In this document: positions 1-24,800 of the stretch, in pieces | How positions within the stretch are numbered: the first letter of the stretch is position 1 | How the letters are laid out: each line of letters opens with the position of its first letter | From: Dysidea avara | Taxonomy: Eukaryota > Porifera > Demospongiae > Dictyoceratida > Dysideidae | Reading direction: 5' to 3' | NCBI RefSeq assembly: GCF_963678975.1 | Contig: NC_089278.1 | Span: 15,481,959 to 15,545,958 of the forward strand | Length of the DNA: 64,000 nt | Made by a program: the position numbers and the translations under genes | Notes under the pieces: generated by a model | The model's database searches: none | The model's input: only the letters and a program-made list of their open reading frames with translations | Told to the model about the DNA's origin: nothing

Positions 1-1
1 A

Positions 2-58
2 GACATTTCAGATACGGACGATGAGGACGAGTGGAATACTCCAGTCTCTGAGGTATAG
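2..58 (+). CDS. C-terminal codons of an unidentified gene (partial)
   Basis: From base 2 a reading frame runs to a TAG stop at 56-58 and ends with an acidic tail (DISDTDDEDEW, then NTPVSEV). An acidic end closed by a stop fits the last exon of a gene that lies to the left of the window. No domain can be seen in 18 residues, so no function is proposed. It could also be a chance open frame at the edge. Confidence 0.4.
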   Translation, partial: DISDTDDEDEWNTPVSEV

Positions 59-1240
59 TGTGCTGCTAATAGCTACATGGTAAGATATTGTCCCAATGTA
101 TGTGCAGTTTATCATGTCTCTTTGTGTTACAGATATTAGATCTTTTTGATATTTTCCTTTGTTAAAAAAAAAGTCAAAGGGAATTATATAAAAGAATAAT
201 ATAAATATTTATATTTGTATAACATTTTCTTAATATACTGAATTCATTTTGTACAAACGTGGAACTTACTGTAGCAACAGTTGCTAGGGTTAACATCTCA
301 ATACTGGTTTGTACTTGTGTATTTCTTTAGTTTAATATTGATGTGTTTTTATCCTTATTAGTGGCCACTAGCTGTGTCTGCCACTTTAGGGGTAGTAAGG
401 GTACGTGTTAGTGAGTAAGCAATAAAGTAGACTGCTCTAATAGATCAGTCATTTAGATGTTCCTTTTAACATCCTGTGTTAGTAATAAGTGCCTTTGTAC
501 TTTGGAAATGGCTATATAAAGTGTTGGTTCTGTGTGCAAATCCTTGTTTGCTATCATTGCCTGCATTGATTATTGTACATGGATAATATGAGCTCACCAT
601 TTTGTGGTAGAATAGTTGAGTGTTCAGGAAATGCATTAGGTGTGCAGTTTAATGTGACGTATGAGAGAATCCTTTACTAGTATTGATACAACATGCACAA
701 TCAACATATACCCAAATAGAGTAGTAATATACTCAGCATACAAGGAGCTTAGATCTGGGTTTAGAAAGTTTGAAGTCATGTCCTATGGATAAAAAGAATG
801 AGAAGAGGTCATTGACAGGTTTGAGTGTTGTGTTGGCACAATAACTTACCAGTTCAGCAAATGGGAATTTATACTGCCTCACCCTTCGTCTTGAAAACTA
901 TATCTATTCGACAAGGTTGTTTCAACTGATTTTATTGATTTCTCCACAGTTGATACCATCATAGCTAAGCCATGCCCCACACAAGAAAAAAAGTCTCGGG
1001 GATTTTTCGAGGGGTAGCCAGCGCCCACGCAAAAACCCAACATGGTGTACGAGAGTCCCAATATTTAAGTATTTCAACACGTATTTCTGCATTATTTCAA
1101 TAAATATTTTATGTATTTATAATTGGATTTCTCAGATAGTGTACGAGAGTCCCAAGACGTTAGCTACCCCTTGGGATTTTGACGGCGGCAGTTTGTACTG
1201 AACAAAAAACTATTTTAATAGGTAAATCAAATCTCCTTTA
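59..1240. other. AT-rich stretch without a recognised gene
   Basis: No coding exon is recognised here. One copy of the dispersed CTCTAATAGAG-type motif lies at 431-451. The stretch otherwise looks like ordinary intergenic DNA with runs of A and T. Confidence 0.5.
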
Positions 1241-1370
1241 GAAACCCCTCTATCGAGGTGGGGGTAGCGGGGTTTTGACAAGCTTCTTAGCCCCAGCACT
1301 GGGGAAGTTGACACTAGGCTTTGCCAAATCCCATGTATTTGGGGTGGGGCATGACATTGATAGGTGCATA
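1240..1370. repeat. Relic of a TIR element with a CCCCAGNACTGGGG core
   Basis: This stretch has a near-palindromic CCCCAGCACTGGGG followed by GGGGTGGGGCATGACATTGA and a GTGCAT end. It resembles the right part of the better preserved element at 32992-33381. A second relic sharing the CCCCAGTACTGGGG core and the word GCTAAGAAGCTTGTCAAATC lies near 2585-2625, so at least three copies of the family occur in the window. Confidence 0.5.
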
Positions 1371-1576
1371 AGGCCACTAATGCACCAGGCAAGCACAGGG
1401 AACAAAAAACAACATCAGACAAAGCATCAGAGATGCACAAAGAACACCATGGTGTTAGCTAGCAGGCTACCAAGACAGAAAGACACTGAGATTACCAGCT
1501 GCGTATCTCTGCAAAAGGGGCGATTTATCGATATCAATATCGATATAAAATAATTTTAATATAATCATCAAGAGTA

Positions 1577-4500
1577 ATGGCGAACGAGGCCGCCTACCTA
1601 AAGGCTTTCTACGACAATTATGAGGTGATCGTTAAAGGATTATCAGTAGACAACCTTTATCCCAAGTTGATGAGCAAGGGATTGTTGAGAGGGAAATTGT
1701 CGCAAGAGGTACGCGCCTGCAAGACGGACAATGATAAGGCGCAACTTTTACTGGACTCCATGAAAAATGGACTAGAAATAGGTGTCATCCAGGTCTTTGA
1801 AGATTTCTTGGTTGCTCTGAAGGAGTACGCTGAGGAAAATGATGATCAGATTGTAAAAAAATTAGAGACAGACGCGAGAAAATCCATTTCAGATGCGATT
1901 TCCTCAGGGTGGGCAGCAGCAGAAGCGGCGAAGCATAAAGCACCAAGTGGCCAGCTGCCAGGTGAGTAGATCCATTCTGGTAGGGTAGAAAATGCACGGT
2001 AGACCTAATTCCAATTGTGTGGAGTATAAACCCACAATCAAGGGTCTCGTATATATACTGAGCTGAGATATAGTATGCATAACCTGGAATGCATCTAATT
2101 GATATTGATTGATTTGTAAGGCCAACCTAATTAAGTTATGTACCTATCAATAGTTATGAGGCAATACAGGAGATCCTATAGACCTTATTCATTTAGAGCA
2201 GTAAGCGCCCTCTGATGTCACGCGAAGCCATACAAGGCACTCTATTTGCCATGGTGATGGTCTTTCGGACGCCATTTTGAGTTCTAAAACTGGGCGAGCA
2301 CAACGGTTGCTATCATGTTACCATAGTTATGGTACTGCAAATGGCGAATTTGGCGGAGAATTGTGATGTTACTATGGTTTTGGTATTGCAAATGGCGAAT
2401 ATTGGCGGACAACTCCTTCGCAACGGGTTATAAGCGCTATGAAATTAATTCAGTGAATAAGCTCTATATAGAGAAAGGTGACTTGCTTAAGACAGACTTC
2501 TAGATTCTTGCACAGAAATGTCCCTTTTCTTGCAAGAATCTTACACGCCATTTCTTCCTGGGATTAGACAAATTCTAATGTCTAATTCCCCAGTACTGGG
2601 GCTAAGAAGCTTGTCAAATCCCATTAATAATAATTTGTGCCTTATCAAACTACCATTGTCAAAAGCTCCAGGGGTGAGGCAATTTAAACATAGATGTCAG
2701 TTCTCTAGTTGGTATATGGGAATGGAGGACTTGGCATTTATAGGTCCGGTGTATAGATTATATGCACTGCCGAAAACATTATATGATATTTTAACATGTT
2801 TTGTTACGTTTTAATACGTCACGACGGTGAACAACTGCAATAAACATATGTAGAAAATAGACCACTTACCAGTACTTCCAAATCGATAGATTCCTCTACC
2901 TGTATAGAATAATAGCTGGAAAGAAGAGCCGACTCCGTAGTGTTAGTGGTGAGTATTAGCTCGAGCCACATTTGCTACCCGTATGTGGTTTGCAATAGTC
3001 GTCTGTCAAAAATGCTTGGTCACGCCGCTAATCACTGAAAATTAATTATGTTTCGTTGAATAAATAGACCACGCATATATTAAAAATGATGCAGGCAGGT
3101 GATTATAATTGTTATGGCTGAAAAATCTTGACTAAAACAATTACCTACTAATACAACAACAATGTGAAGAGTTGCTACAACTTGTACCACTCCAATTGAG
3201 AGTGTATATTCCTATCCTCTGCTTGTTCTAAATAAAATGCTCTAAATCACAGCAACAGCAAACTGGCTTTTTAAAAGTTAACTAAAAGCCTTGCCAAGCA
3301 GTTCTATGATGATATAACAATAGTCAATCTCCCCTCAGGCTACAGTGTTGTTAGCGTTGTACACACTTATTGTTCCTGTGATAGGATTGGATCATTTTAA
3401 TATTTTCAACAATCACGCACAGCAGCAAGTACAACAGTTCTTTAAAACTCAAAAGCCGATTACACACATGTCATACATTCCACACCTACTCATTGTCACA
3501 ATCAATTACATATAATCATATTACATAATAACTATATAGTCTGTTACGAGTGGCCTTTAGCGTAAACAACAAAAGTTGGACAGCAAATTGGCAATTTGGA
3601 GGGTACAATGGTTTAATTTACCATGTTGCCGATATTGAGGAACGTGCATTAGCTATAATTGCGAATAACAGTTGGTGAATTTTATTTCTCCTCTTACAGT
3701 TCCAAATGAGGCATAAAAGGTAATAAGACTTCACTATGACTGTTCTATTAGAGTATTTGACTGCTTCAATAGTCCAATAGAATATCCGCAGGTAGTGAGT
3801 GTAGTATACTAGCACATTATAAACTAGCCAAGAGCCAACATTTGCAAGATGGGATTTGCCCCCAATGCTACATGCTGGATTTGCCATTGCAATGGAATGA
3901 AAAGTGATGCAGGTAAAAATAATCTTGGCAGCATTAAAAGATTCCTCAGTTACTCTTGTAAACTATGCAAAAGTGTTGTCTATTGGTAATTGGTTATTCT
4001 TGGAGCTTTATATTTCACTTGTTGTAATTGATTCATGACCCATATACACTCATGGGCCCACACACACTGGGTACTACACAACAGACCCCAGTTATTTAAA
4101 TGATGACTATAATAGAGCAGTAATCTTGAACTTTTAAGGTGTGTGCACTACTTCACATTTTTGTTTTGCATCATGTTCACTGTCATTTTGCTCTACCATC
4201 TCATCAGTGTATAGGAGTCCGTATGTGTAACTTTAAATGTGAATGCCTTAAACTATGCTGTCCATCTCATAAGTAGTGGCCACCATCCAGTCTAGCCTAG
4301 CTGGCTCAAATGCTGGGACTCACTAAATTGTTCATAGGAAATAAATGCCTGGGACTCTATCAGGCCTTCATCTAGGAAATGTGTGTGTGCACGTGGGAGG
4401 GGGGGTTAGTATAAGCATTTCTATGCATGCCATGCTATGCCCACTAGACTGCTTCTGGTGCATTCTCAGGTACCTGAAAATTTGACATGCTACTCCAAAA

Positions 4501-5376
4501 TTTTTTGCAATTTAGACTCTTGCATCCTGAGGCACTTTTATTTAACAACTATTGCTTAAAATTTAGGGGGGGTGGGGGTGCAAGAATTTGGGTACCCCTC
4601 CTCCTTCAATGAAACCCTGTCTATATGAATAAAATTTATCAGAATGTTGTACTCTATGTGTGAGTGCACAGACATAAGTGTGTTGTTTTTGTGTTTGGTT
4701 CAGGTACAGCTTATTGTATTACCGCAGTGTCTTGATCTTGGTATTCAATTTGGCACATGGGATTAGCTACATAATGTTAAGCTACTGTAATATTATAACT
4801 CTATCTGACTGTCCAAACTATATTATAATGAAAGTGCTGGTCAGTTCATTCACGAAGTGTTTAGGGAAGCAACTCAGGCAGAGCTCCGTTAGAGCAATGG
4901 AATGCACACCTCTCATATCAAAACACCCTAATTAAAATCATTTTGCTGTTTGGTACCCTTGTAACATATGGGGTAGCCAAGTCCTCATGTTTGTGTATAT
5001 ACAGTGAGTTATGTTTAGGACCTACTTGACATGGTCATTATAATGGTCGTCTTATTAATGAGGTCATCATTTAGTGAGATATTATATTAGTATTACTGTT
5101 ACAGCTGTGACATTGCCTGCATTGACGATACGACTCAAGAAGTTAAACGATTGGAAAACATTTGGAATCTTTCTACTACCAGACACCAACAGTGATACGA
5201 TGGTTCAAAACATTGAAATGAGCAACCCTGGGGGCACTGTTAACAGGTGTAAAACAGCTTTGTTACAGCAGTACCTAAAAGCTGGAGAGGTGTCATGGCA
5301 ACGAGTCATCTATGCATTAGACGCGATGGGTGAGGATAATCTAGCTGCTGAACTGAAGAAAGAATTTAACATGTGA
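1577..5376 (+). CDS. CARD plus Death-domain adaptor (CRADD/RAIDD-like layout)
   Basis: Two exons, 1577-1961 and 5105-5376, join in phase (G|CT = Ala) across a 3.1-kb GT-AG intron and give 218 residues; human CRADD has 199. Residues about 7-85 have the hydrophobic pattern of a CARD (KAFYDNYEVIVKGL, then LLLDS and FEDFLVAL). The second exon ends in a Death-domain pattern (LNDW, then SWQRVIYALDAMGEDNLAAEL). In CRADD-type adaptors the CARD binds another CARD and the Death domain binds a Death-domain partner, linking receptors or scaffolds to caspases or NF-kappa-B signalling in the cytosol. Here the partners are unknown; NF-kappa-B in this window also carries a Death domain. The start codon is the first ATG of the exon. 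The adaptor call rests on domain order and length only; orthology to CRADD is not shown, and a further small exon inside the intron cannot be excluded. Confidence 0.82.
2181..2464. repeat. MITE-like element in the CARD-Death gene intron
   Basis: The left end GACCTTATTCATTTA and the right end, read on the other strand as GAGCTTATTCACTGA, form an imperfect terminal inverted repeat flanked by TA on both sides. The inside repeats ATGGCGAAT-type words (about 2340 and 2390). It has no coding capacity and is probably a mariner-like non-autonomous element. Confidence 0.55.
2585..2640. repeat. Second relic of the CCCCAGNACTGGGG family
   Basis: It contains CCCCAGTACTGGGG followed by GCTAAGAAGCTTGTCAAATC, matching the word order of the relic near 1270-1300 in the opposite sense. 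It lies inside the long intron of the CARD-Death gene. Confidence 0.45.
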
Positions 5377-6321
5377 CAGATTTACATATTTGTGCTATAT
5401 TTTTGTTCACTACACACATTTAGTTTTGTACTATAGTTTTTAATTGATTGCTAATACTTGCTACTTGGTAACACATAGCGATAATCAGGGTAGTGCTCCC
5501 TAATGACAGCCGTCTCATCCCAAAATTAAAGTTTGGCTGACAGTGATCTCTATTATTCCACACTAGAAAGTATAATTTTACCCTTCTGTATGTCACCCTC
5601 ACGACATGGTAGTAATGTTACAACTAATTTACAAAATGCGACAAAATACAGAAAATTAATTATTGTGCAAAAGCTTAATTGGTTTTTAAAAATACTAGCT
5701 ACTGGTATTGTGTAGTCATAGCAACAACTGTTGAAATTACAAAATGTGGTCAGTGTAGCTACAAGATGAAGGATCATGTGATGCATACAGTGGGAGGGGC
5801 TGCTAACCTGCAAACTGTCAGCCACACCATGCTGGCGTTTTGATAGTATCTCCAACCTGCAGGAGACAGGGATAGCAAATAGTGAAAACCAACTACTGAA
5901 CTTCACAGCAAACTTAACCACAAGTTGTTACAGACATCCATTATAAGGTAACTCACTTTCTCAAGAGGTCATTATTCATTGAGAGTATAGAATCATTTGT
6001 CTCCAGAGATACTTGCCTACAGAGGGAAGATGCATGTGTGTGACTTATAATACACAAAGTTGTTCAGTATAATATGTCACCTTTTAAATGTCTTTAAGGA
6101 ATTTTCAACTGAAGTACTCACACTAAAATGACCAAAAAACACCCTAATATAACACATGGTAAATATAATAAACACAAGTTTCCTAAGGCTATCGTGATAC
6201 AGATAATGTATGTCTGTCCATGTGTGAGTAGAATATAAACTAATACAATATACAAGATTGACATTATAGTTACTCTAATAAAACACACAATGGTTTGTTA
6301 AACTCTTAGTACACAAACTCC
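5377..6321. other. Tail-to-tail spacer between the CARD-Death gene and IKK
   Basis: About 945 bp separate the stop codons of two convergent genes. No exon or clear repeat is recognised. The 3' untranslated regions of both genes should lie here. Confidence 0.6.
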
Positions 6322-18710
<12,389 letters not shown>

Positions 18711-18885
18711 AACGGGCGGGTACTTCCCAAGGGAGTTTCTGCTGTAGTCACGGTGTAGGCGCGTCACTAATGGCGCTTATTGACTGTTAAATAAATAGTA
18801 TGCGCTTCTTATTTGAACTACTATGGCGGACCACTAATGATTTATTTAGGCTGAGTATTAAGGATAGATTACAAGAGAAGTAGAT
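18711..18885. promoter_or_regulatory. Shared bidirectional promoter of IKK and epsin
   Basis: Only 175 bp separate the start codons of the two divergent genes. The word TATGGCGGAC occurs at 18822-18831 on the plus strand and inverted at 18702-18711, where it covers the IKK start codon; ATGGCGG is the core of YY1-type sites in animals. On the plus strand this word starts a four-codon upstream ORF (18823-18837) before the epsin ATG. No TATA box is evident. Shared regulation is inferred from the spacing alone. Confidence 0.75.
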
Positions 18886-21800
18886 ATGACTACGTTTAGA
18901 CGACAAGTGTAAGTTCCTTTTAGTGATGATAATAAAGCGCGACGTATATCAGACACGTTGTCGCACATCAATCGCGCACACACTTGTACCACACACACCG
19001 AGTGTGGTGTGCCTGTTTTGTCAGATTATTGCCACCCACATGTTTCGGTAAGACGAGCAGTACATAGAGTATGACTTATTAATAACGGAGGGCATTGGTT
19101 ACACCTTAATGTAGTCGCTAATTCTTAACATAGTGTGGTTGATGTAGCCCTTATATAGGCAGTATGGTACTGCGTGTATTTGATGCTGTAAGGAGAGCTA
19201 CCTTAATGGATGAGGTGTTAATTATGATGTGTTCATCGGATGATTTCCTAACTAGCTCATTTCCTGTTTGTGTCATTTCCTGTAGAAAGAACATAGTGTA
19301 CAATTTCAGTGAAGCTGAGGTCAAAGTTCGTGAGGCTACCTCCAACGATGTCTGGGGACCTTCAGCAGTTGTGATGAGGGAAATTGCTGAATATACTTTT
19401 AATGTGTAAGTGTGTGTAGTGTACATGTGTCTGACTGACCTACACACATTTGAGCATTGAGTGCTTGTCTATTGAAAACAATTAAATTAAATGGTTCTAG
19501 TCATCATGTAGAAAGCATTTTATGTTTTCAGTTCTTTAAAGCCACAAAGCTCTTGGGCGGACTCTTATTAATTAAATTTTTAGGAGGAGAAATTATGTAC
19601 TGTACCAGCTAAACATTCACCCAGGCATCTTTGTATAGTGAGACTTGTTTTTCATCTGGTCAAGTTGACTCTTATCTGTATGTGTGACCCAGTCTGGGAA
19701 AACTGGTCTTGTTGCCTATTTTAAAGTATCGAGAAATGCCAGTTTTAAGTATTCAGTGTGTTGTAGCTCACCAATGGTTGAAGTTATGCATACCAAATTT
19801 TCACGTTTTATACCAATTCCTTACCTTTCAGCATCCACTATACAGGTAGCCAGCAGCTACTATATGTTTCCCACCATTTTAGATAGTTGACTGTATCAGG
19901 TGAGCTGCAAAAGGGGTGGGAAACATCGGCCTGGAGGAGGGTCAGAGGCTGTTTAAAAATCTTAAAGAGGATGGTGTATGAATTAGGCTAAGTTTTGGGC
20001 CATCCAGGTATCAAAACTGGCTAAAATGAAAGGACTTTTACGGTCTGTTTATACTACAGGTCGCTCTGGACGAGATCGCTTCAGTTCAATCCAGATCGAT
20101 TTTTAGCCCCGTTTATGCTACGAAGACCAAGCCCGCTCCAATCACCAAAAAAAAACTTAAACCCACAATCATAATTTCCATCGAAGTAGAGATTGTTGAT
20201 GGAGTTAAAGGATTTGTGTGCTCTGTTGTTCATAAGGTTAGTAGGCATGATAATGTTTTCAGCTTTGGCAACAACCTCTCAATTTTGTGGAGTTGGTTAA
20301 CTATTCATTCGCACGCGTACCTGTTTGTTTCAGAGTCCTTTTGTTGTTCTCCTTTTGTTGTTCTTGAGGCTGTCCTTCCTTATCATCCCCTAAATACTTC
20401 ACTGTTGTTTCATTTTGTCATTACAGTCACCATTTGAGCTTTAGTTCTCCGTATCCTTATTCCGTTTATTGTAGCCAAATCGAACTGCAGGTTCGCAACT
20501 GTTTATACTGGGTGAGTAGAGCGAACTAGATCAAACCAGACCCACATCCTTAGCAGGTCCATTTCAGAGCGGTTCGACACGGTTCGGTTCGATATGGTAC
20601 ATGTTTACACTGACTTGGAACACAGGTCTTTATTCAGCACCACGGCACTGTACAGCCACATACAGCCATCCCCAGGCTGGCCAGAGCTCCATTAGGGTCC
20701 AGGTCGTTCGTACAGATTGCCACTGTGCTTGCAGCAAAAGCAAACCACTCAAGTCTAGCTGATTTTGTTAATGAAATTTGATAGTTTATTCATGTAGCTT
20801 TGTATTCTTGATGAAAATCAAATCTGCTGTCATGGGTAATAAGACTGGTTTTCCCAGACCCAGTCACATATACTGTATGGCAGGAAAGCTTAGTGGGAGA
20901 AAACTTTGATGAATTGAATTTTCCACCATAGGATTTTGATGAAAAAAAGTTTGTCAGTAGCTAATACAGAATTCTATTGGACAAGCAATTTTGGCAGTTA
21001 GTTTGGCGAAACGCACACATAAATGTACGTATCTCATTTTTAATTCTGATTGGCTACACAGAGAGGCATACACACATGTGATGGGCATGATATGGAAACG
21101 ACTGAACGATCATGGCAAGAACTGGCGTCATGTTTACAAGGTGTTTATACACTGTTAACAACTGACTGTTATGCACACTTACCTTAGTCACTAGTGGTAG
21201 TGGATTATCTCGTGAAGAATGGTAGTGAACGGGTGGCCCAACAGTGCCGGGACAATATCTTCTCAATTCAGACACTTAAAGATTTTCAGTTCATCGACAA
21301 GGATGGCAAGGACCAAGGAGTTAATGGTAGTAGCCATGGCAATAGTGTTGCCATAGTGATAGTATGTGTTATTGCAGTAAGAGAGAAAGCCAAAGAGTTA
21401 GCAGCCCTAGTAAAGGATAAGGATCGTGTGAAGGAGGAGAGAGCACGAGCTAGAAGGGTTAGTTAGGACCTAGTCTTGTTACCAAGCTCTTTTTTTTTGT
21501 GTGGGAGTGGTAAAAGAACCTGTCTGCTAGCAAGAGTTCATATGAACTCCTGCAGCTAGATAACTCTTAGTAACACCCTTCTATCCTGACTGGAATTTAA
21601 TCCCCAATGTTTTTGATTGGCTTTGGCAGAAATTTGACAATGCCAACTGTCAAAAGTTACCAAATGATATCTCTTGTCCACCCAACACAAAAACTGACTG
21701 GTAGTTAGTAGCTAACATGTATGTAACTCCATCCCAATAGTCCAGGGATCACCTTGGTGATAATCCTCTACAAGGGATTAGTCATGATAGTAATGATGGA

Positions 21801-24800
21801 AGGTGAGAAGGTCATGTGATCCTTGTATGATGTCGTTATATAATTATCTTTTATAGTCCACCATCATCGTCACCGACGTGAGTGTATTTATGTGATTTGA
21901 TTGGCTATATTGTTGTGCAGTAGTAGATCGGCAACAGCAGAAGGTGGGCCTACTACGCAGAACATCAATCAAGCTCGTCCATCCAATCAGACAGAAGAAG
22001 ACATACAACTGCAGCTGGCACTTCAGATGTCAAAAGAACATCAAGACGAGCTGGACAGATTAAGGTATGGGGTAGTCTTGTTCCTTTTCTCCCTGAAGGA
22101 CTACAAGTGCTCAAGCTCCTTTGATTTGGTCTAAATCCTATAATATCTGTGTGAGTGTAATCAAAAATAATATACACCCATATATGGGGTATTGTACTTG
22201 TGAACTCTGACATTATTGACAGTGTGGCTTGATGTGCTTCGCTAAGTTGAATGTTTGTTATTTAGTTACTCTCAATGCTTAATAAATTATGAATGAAGAT
22301 TTCATACTTATGAAAAAAAATGAAGATCTATTTTACATGATCCGCACATTGGGTGATCTGTGTAAGGTCCAAATTTTGCAGAACAGCTTCCAGCATAATT
22401 TTCTGCAATAAAATTTCTATACAAGTGAAGCTTCAATTATCAAATTTTACATTAAGTTTGAACCTTTCACACATATAGGAGTCTTCCTGGATTTATTCCT
22501 TTTTTACAGAATGCATTAAATTTGTTATTTGTTGATTAGTGTTTAATGGCTATACAAGAGGTGACAATTATAAGAGACTTTTTAGTAGCTTGCTATCGTA
22601 TCATTATTATTATGAAACTCCCTCATCATCAATAAATGCACACAATACAGTTTACACATTTCTTGGACTTTATCCACAATGATGTCACGAGCACAAGATG
22701 GCCGTGTTATTTGGGGGACTAATGTACAGGCACCTATGGAGAAATTTTTTTGATCCATCATATTTCACTCATGAAGCAAGATACGGACCAGTAGCCAACA
22801 GGTATGGGTTAGGCCTAGTATGGGTATAACATGACAAAAACCATTGCAAACAAGCGTTATCTCAAAATTTTCCAGCATGCAATACAAATAGTTTATTGTG
22901 TTGTCTTGTAACCATACCTGTTACTTAGAGCTCGATATCTTCCTGGCTGGAGAGAGGTCACAGAACCATAAGTTCCACCACTAACCGAGACAAGGACAGT
23001 TGGGCATTTGCTTCCCCAGTAAACACCATGTACCCATTGATGTTACAGCTGGGTGGGCTGCTTCCCCAGATGACACTGGCTACCAGGTCAGCTGGGTAGA
23101 CTGGAGCAATGTGAGTAGAGTTTCTTGCTCCTCCATAGGCACCTGTACATTGGTCCCCTAAATAATGCAGCCATCTTGTGCTCGTGACGTCATTGTGGAT
23201 AAAGTCCATAAGGGGAAACTAATCAATGAGCCTTATCCAAAATTACGTCACAAACATAAAAATGGCCGCTGTAGTGTGGGGATGTTCATAAAATTGTATG
23301 GGCGACTATGGGAAGAAAAGTTTTGAATGGCAATATCTCAGCCAAGAAGGAAGATATTGAACTCTAACTAGCAGGTATGGCTACAAGATGTTACAATAAG
23401 TACATAAAAGCGATTTTCAGTTGATTTTCAAAACAACGCTAGGTTAGTATTCTTTCAGCTAATTTATAACCATACCTGCTGGTTAGAGCTCGATATCTTC
23501 CTTCTTGGCTGAGATATTGCCATTCAAAATTTTTCTTCCCATAGTCACCCATACAAATTTTACGAACATCCCCACACTACAGCAGCCATTTTTATGTCTG
23601 TGACGTAATTTCGGATAAAGCCCATAAACATCATCCCTGAGGGGGGCATCATTTAGATAGTCACACTGTGAATCATGTGATACAATGATCATGTGATCCA
23701 CACAGGCAAGAGGAGGAGGATAGTCTTCGGCTAGCTATTGAACTGAGCAAGACTGAGGATGATAATCAGGACGATAATAACACTGCTGAATCATCTCAAC
23801 CCCAATCAACAGGTCTACTAGGTGTGTTCTATTTAGTGCTCATCATCTTTTAACAATTCCAGTAGATTTCTCAGACCCATGGGGAGACAAGACAGAGCAA
23901 CAACAACCACCAATATATGCTACTGTTGTTAAGAAGAAGTTTGCTGCTACTGATCCCTGGGGAGACCCCCTATTTGATAGTAGTGAACCACAGGTCACTG
24001 AGCCTGTTGCCCCCACTACTGATCCCTGGGGGTCGTCTGTCACTGCACCTAGTTTGCAACAGCAGCCTATAGCAGAGTGAGTGATTTATGATTGGAGTCC
24101 ATTTGTGCCCAGTTATTGTCACATTACATAATTCATTGTTATCAAGGTCACCAGTAACTGGTGTCCTTATAATGAACTTTGTGTATACTACTACTAGTTG
24201 TTTATCAACCGGATCATGGAGCTTACAGGGGTTGATGGGATTATCCTAAGCATTTTGTATGGTTATCACCCAGTAACAACTAAGTTATCACCTTGTAACA
24301 GAGCCACTCAGTCTAGTTTGTGACATCATATCAACTGTGAATGACCAATGGATCAAATATGGGAATATTAATACAAAAACACCAGTACAGCACTTATACC
24401 TGCTAGTAGGGCTGGGAGATAATTTAGATAAAAAGATTATCTAGATACCTAAATCACATATCGTAAATTAGATAACAAATTTGTTTATCAAGATAATAGT
24501 AAATCTCTGTAATCTGTTGTAAATCAACCACAGTCAGATGGGAAAGGTGTCAAACTAGTTGGGGAAGTGGTAAAATTTCTGGCTTAACAACCACTACTTG
24601 TCAAAAAATGTGGCTCTATGATGTCACATATTATCTAGATAATATCAATTATCGAGCTGTCACTTATTGAGGTATAGGTTTTACCATTGTCGCACAGTCC
24701 TACCTGCTAGATCTTAATAAAGTGGTTACTTCTTCACTATACTATTGCAATGGATTAAACGAATGTCAAGAAAAAGTCTGCATATATTTTTAGTTGCTCC

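Noticed and set aside
1275-1553. Plus-strand open frame of 92 codons
   Set aside because: It lies across the relic of a G/C-rich transposable element and has no domain pattern.
5533-5921. Overlapping open frames on both strands, up to 122 codons
   Set aside because: No motif, no splice context, and they lie in the expected 3' region between two convergent genes.
18719-18738. kappa-B sites in the IKK/epsin promoter (GGGTACTTCC and GGGAGTTTCT)
   Set aside because: Each departs from the GGGRNNYYCC consensus at one place and such near-matches are common by chance.
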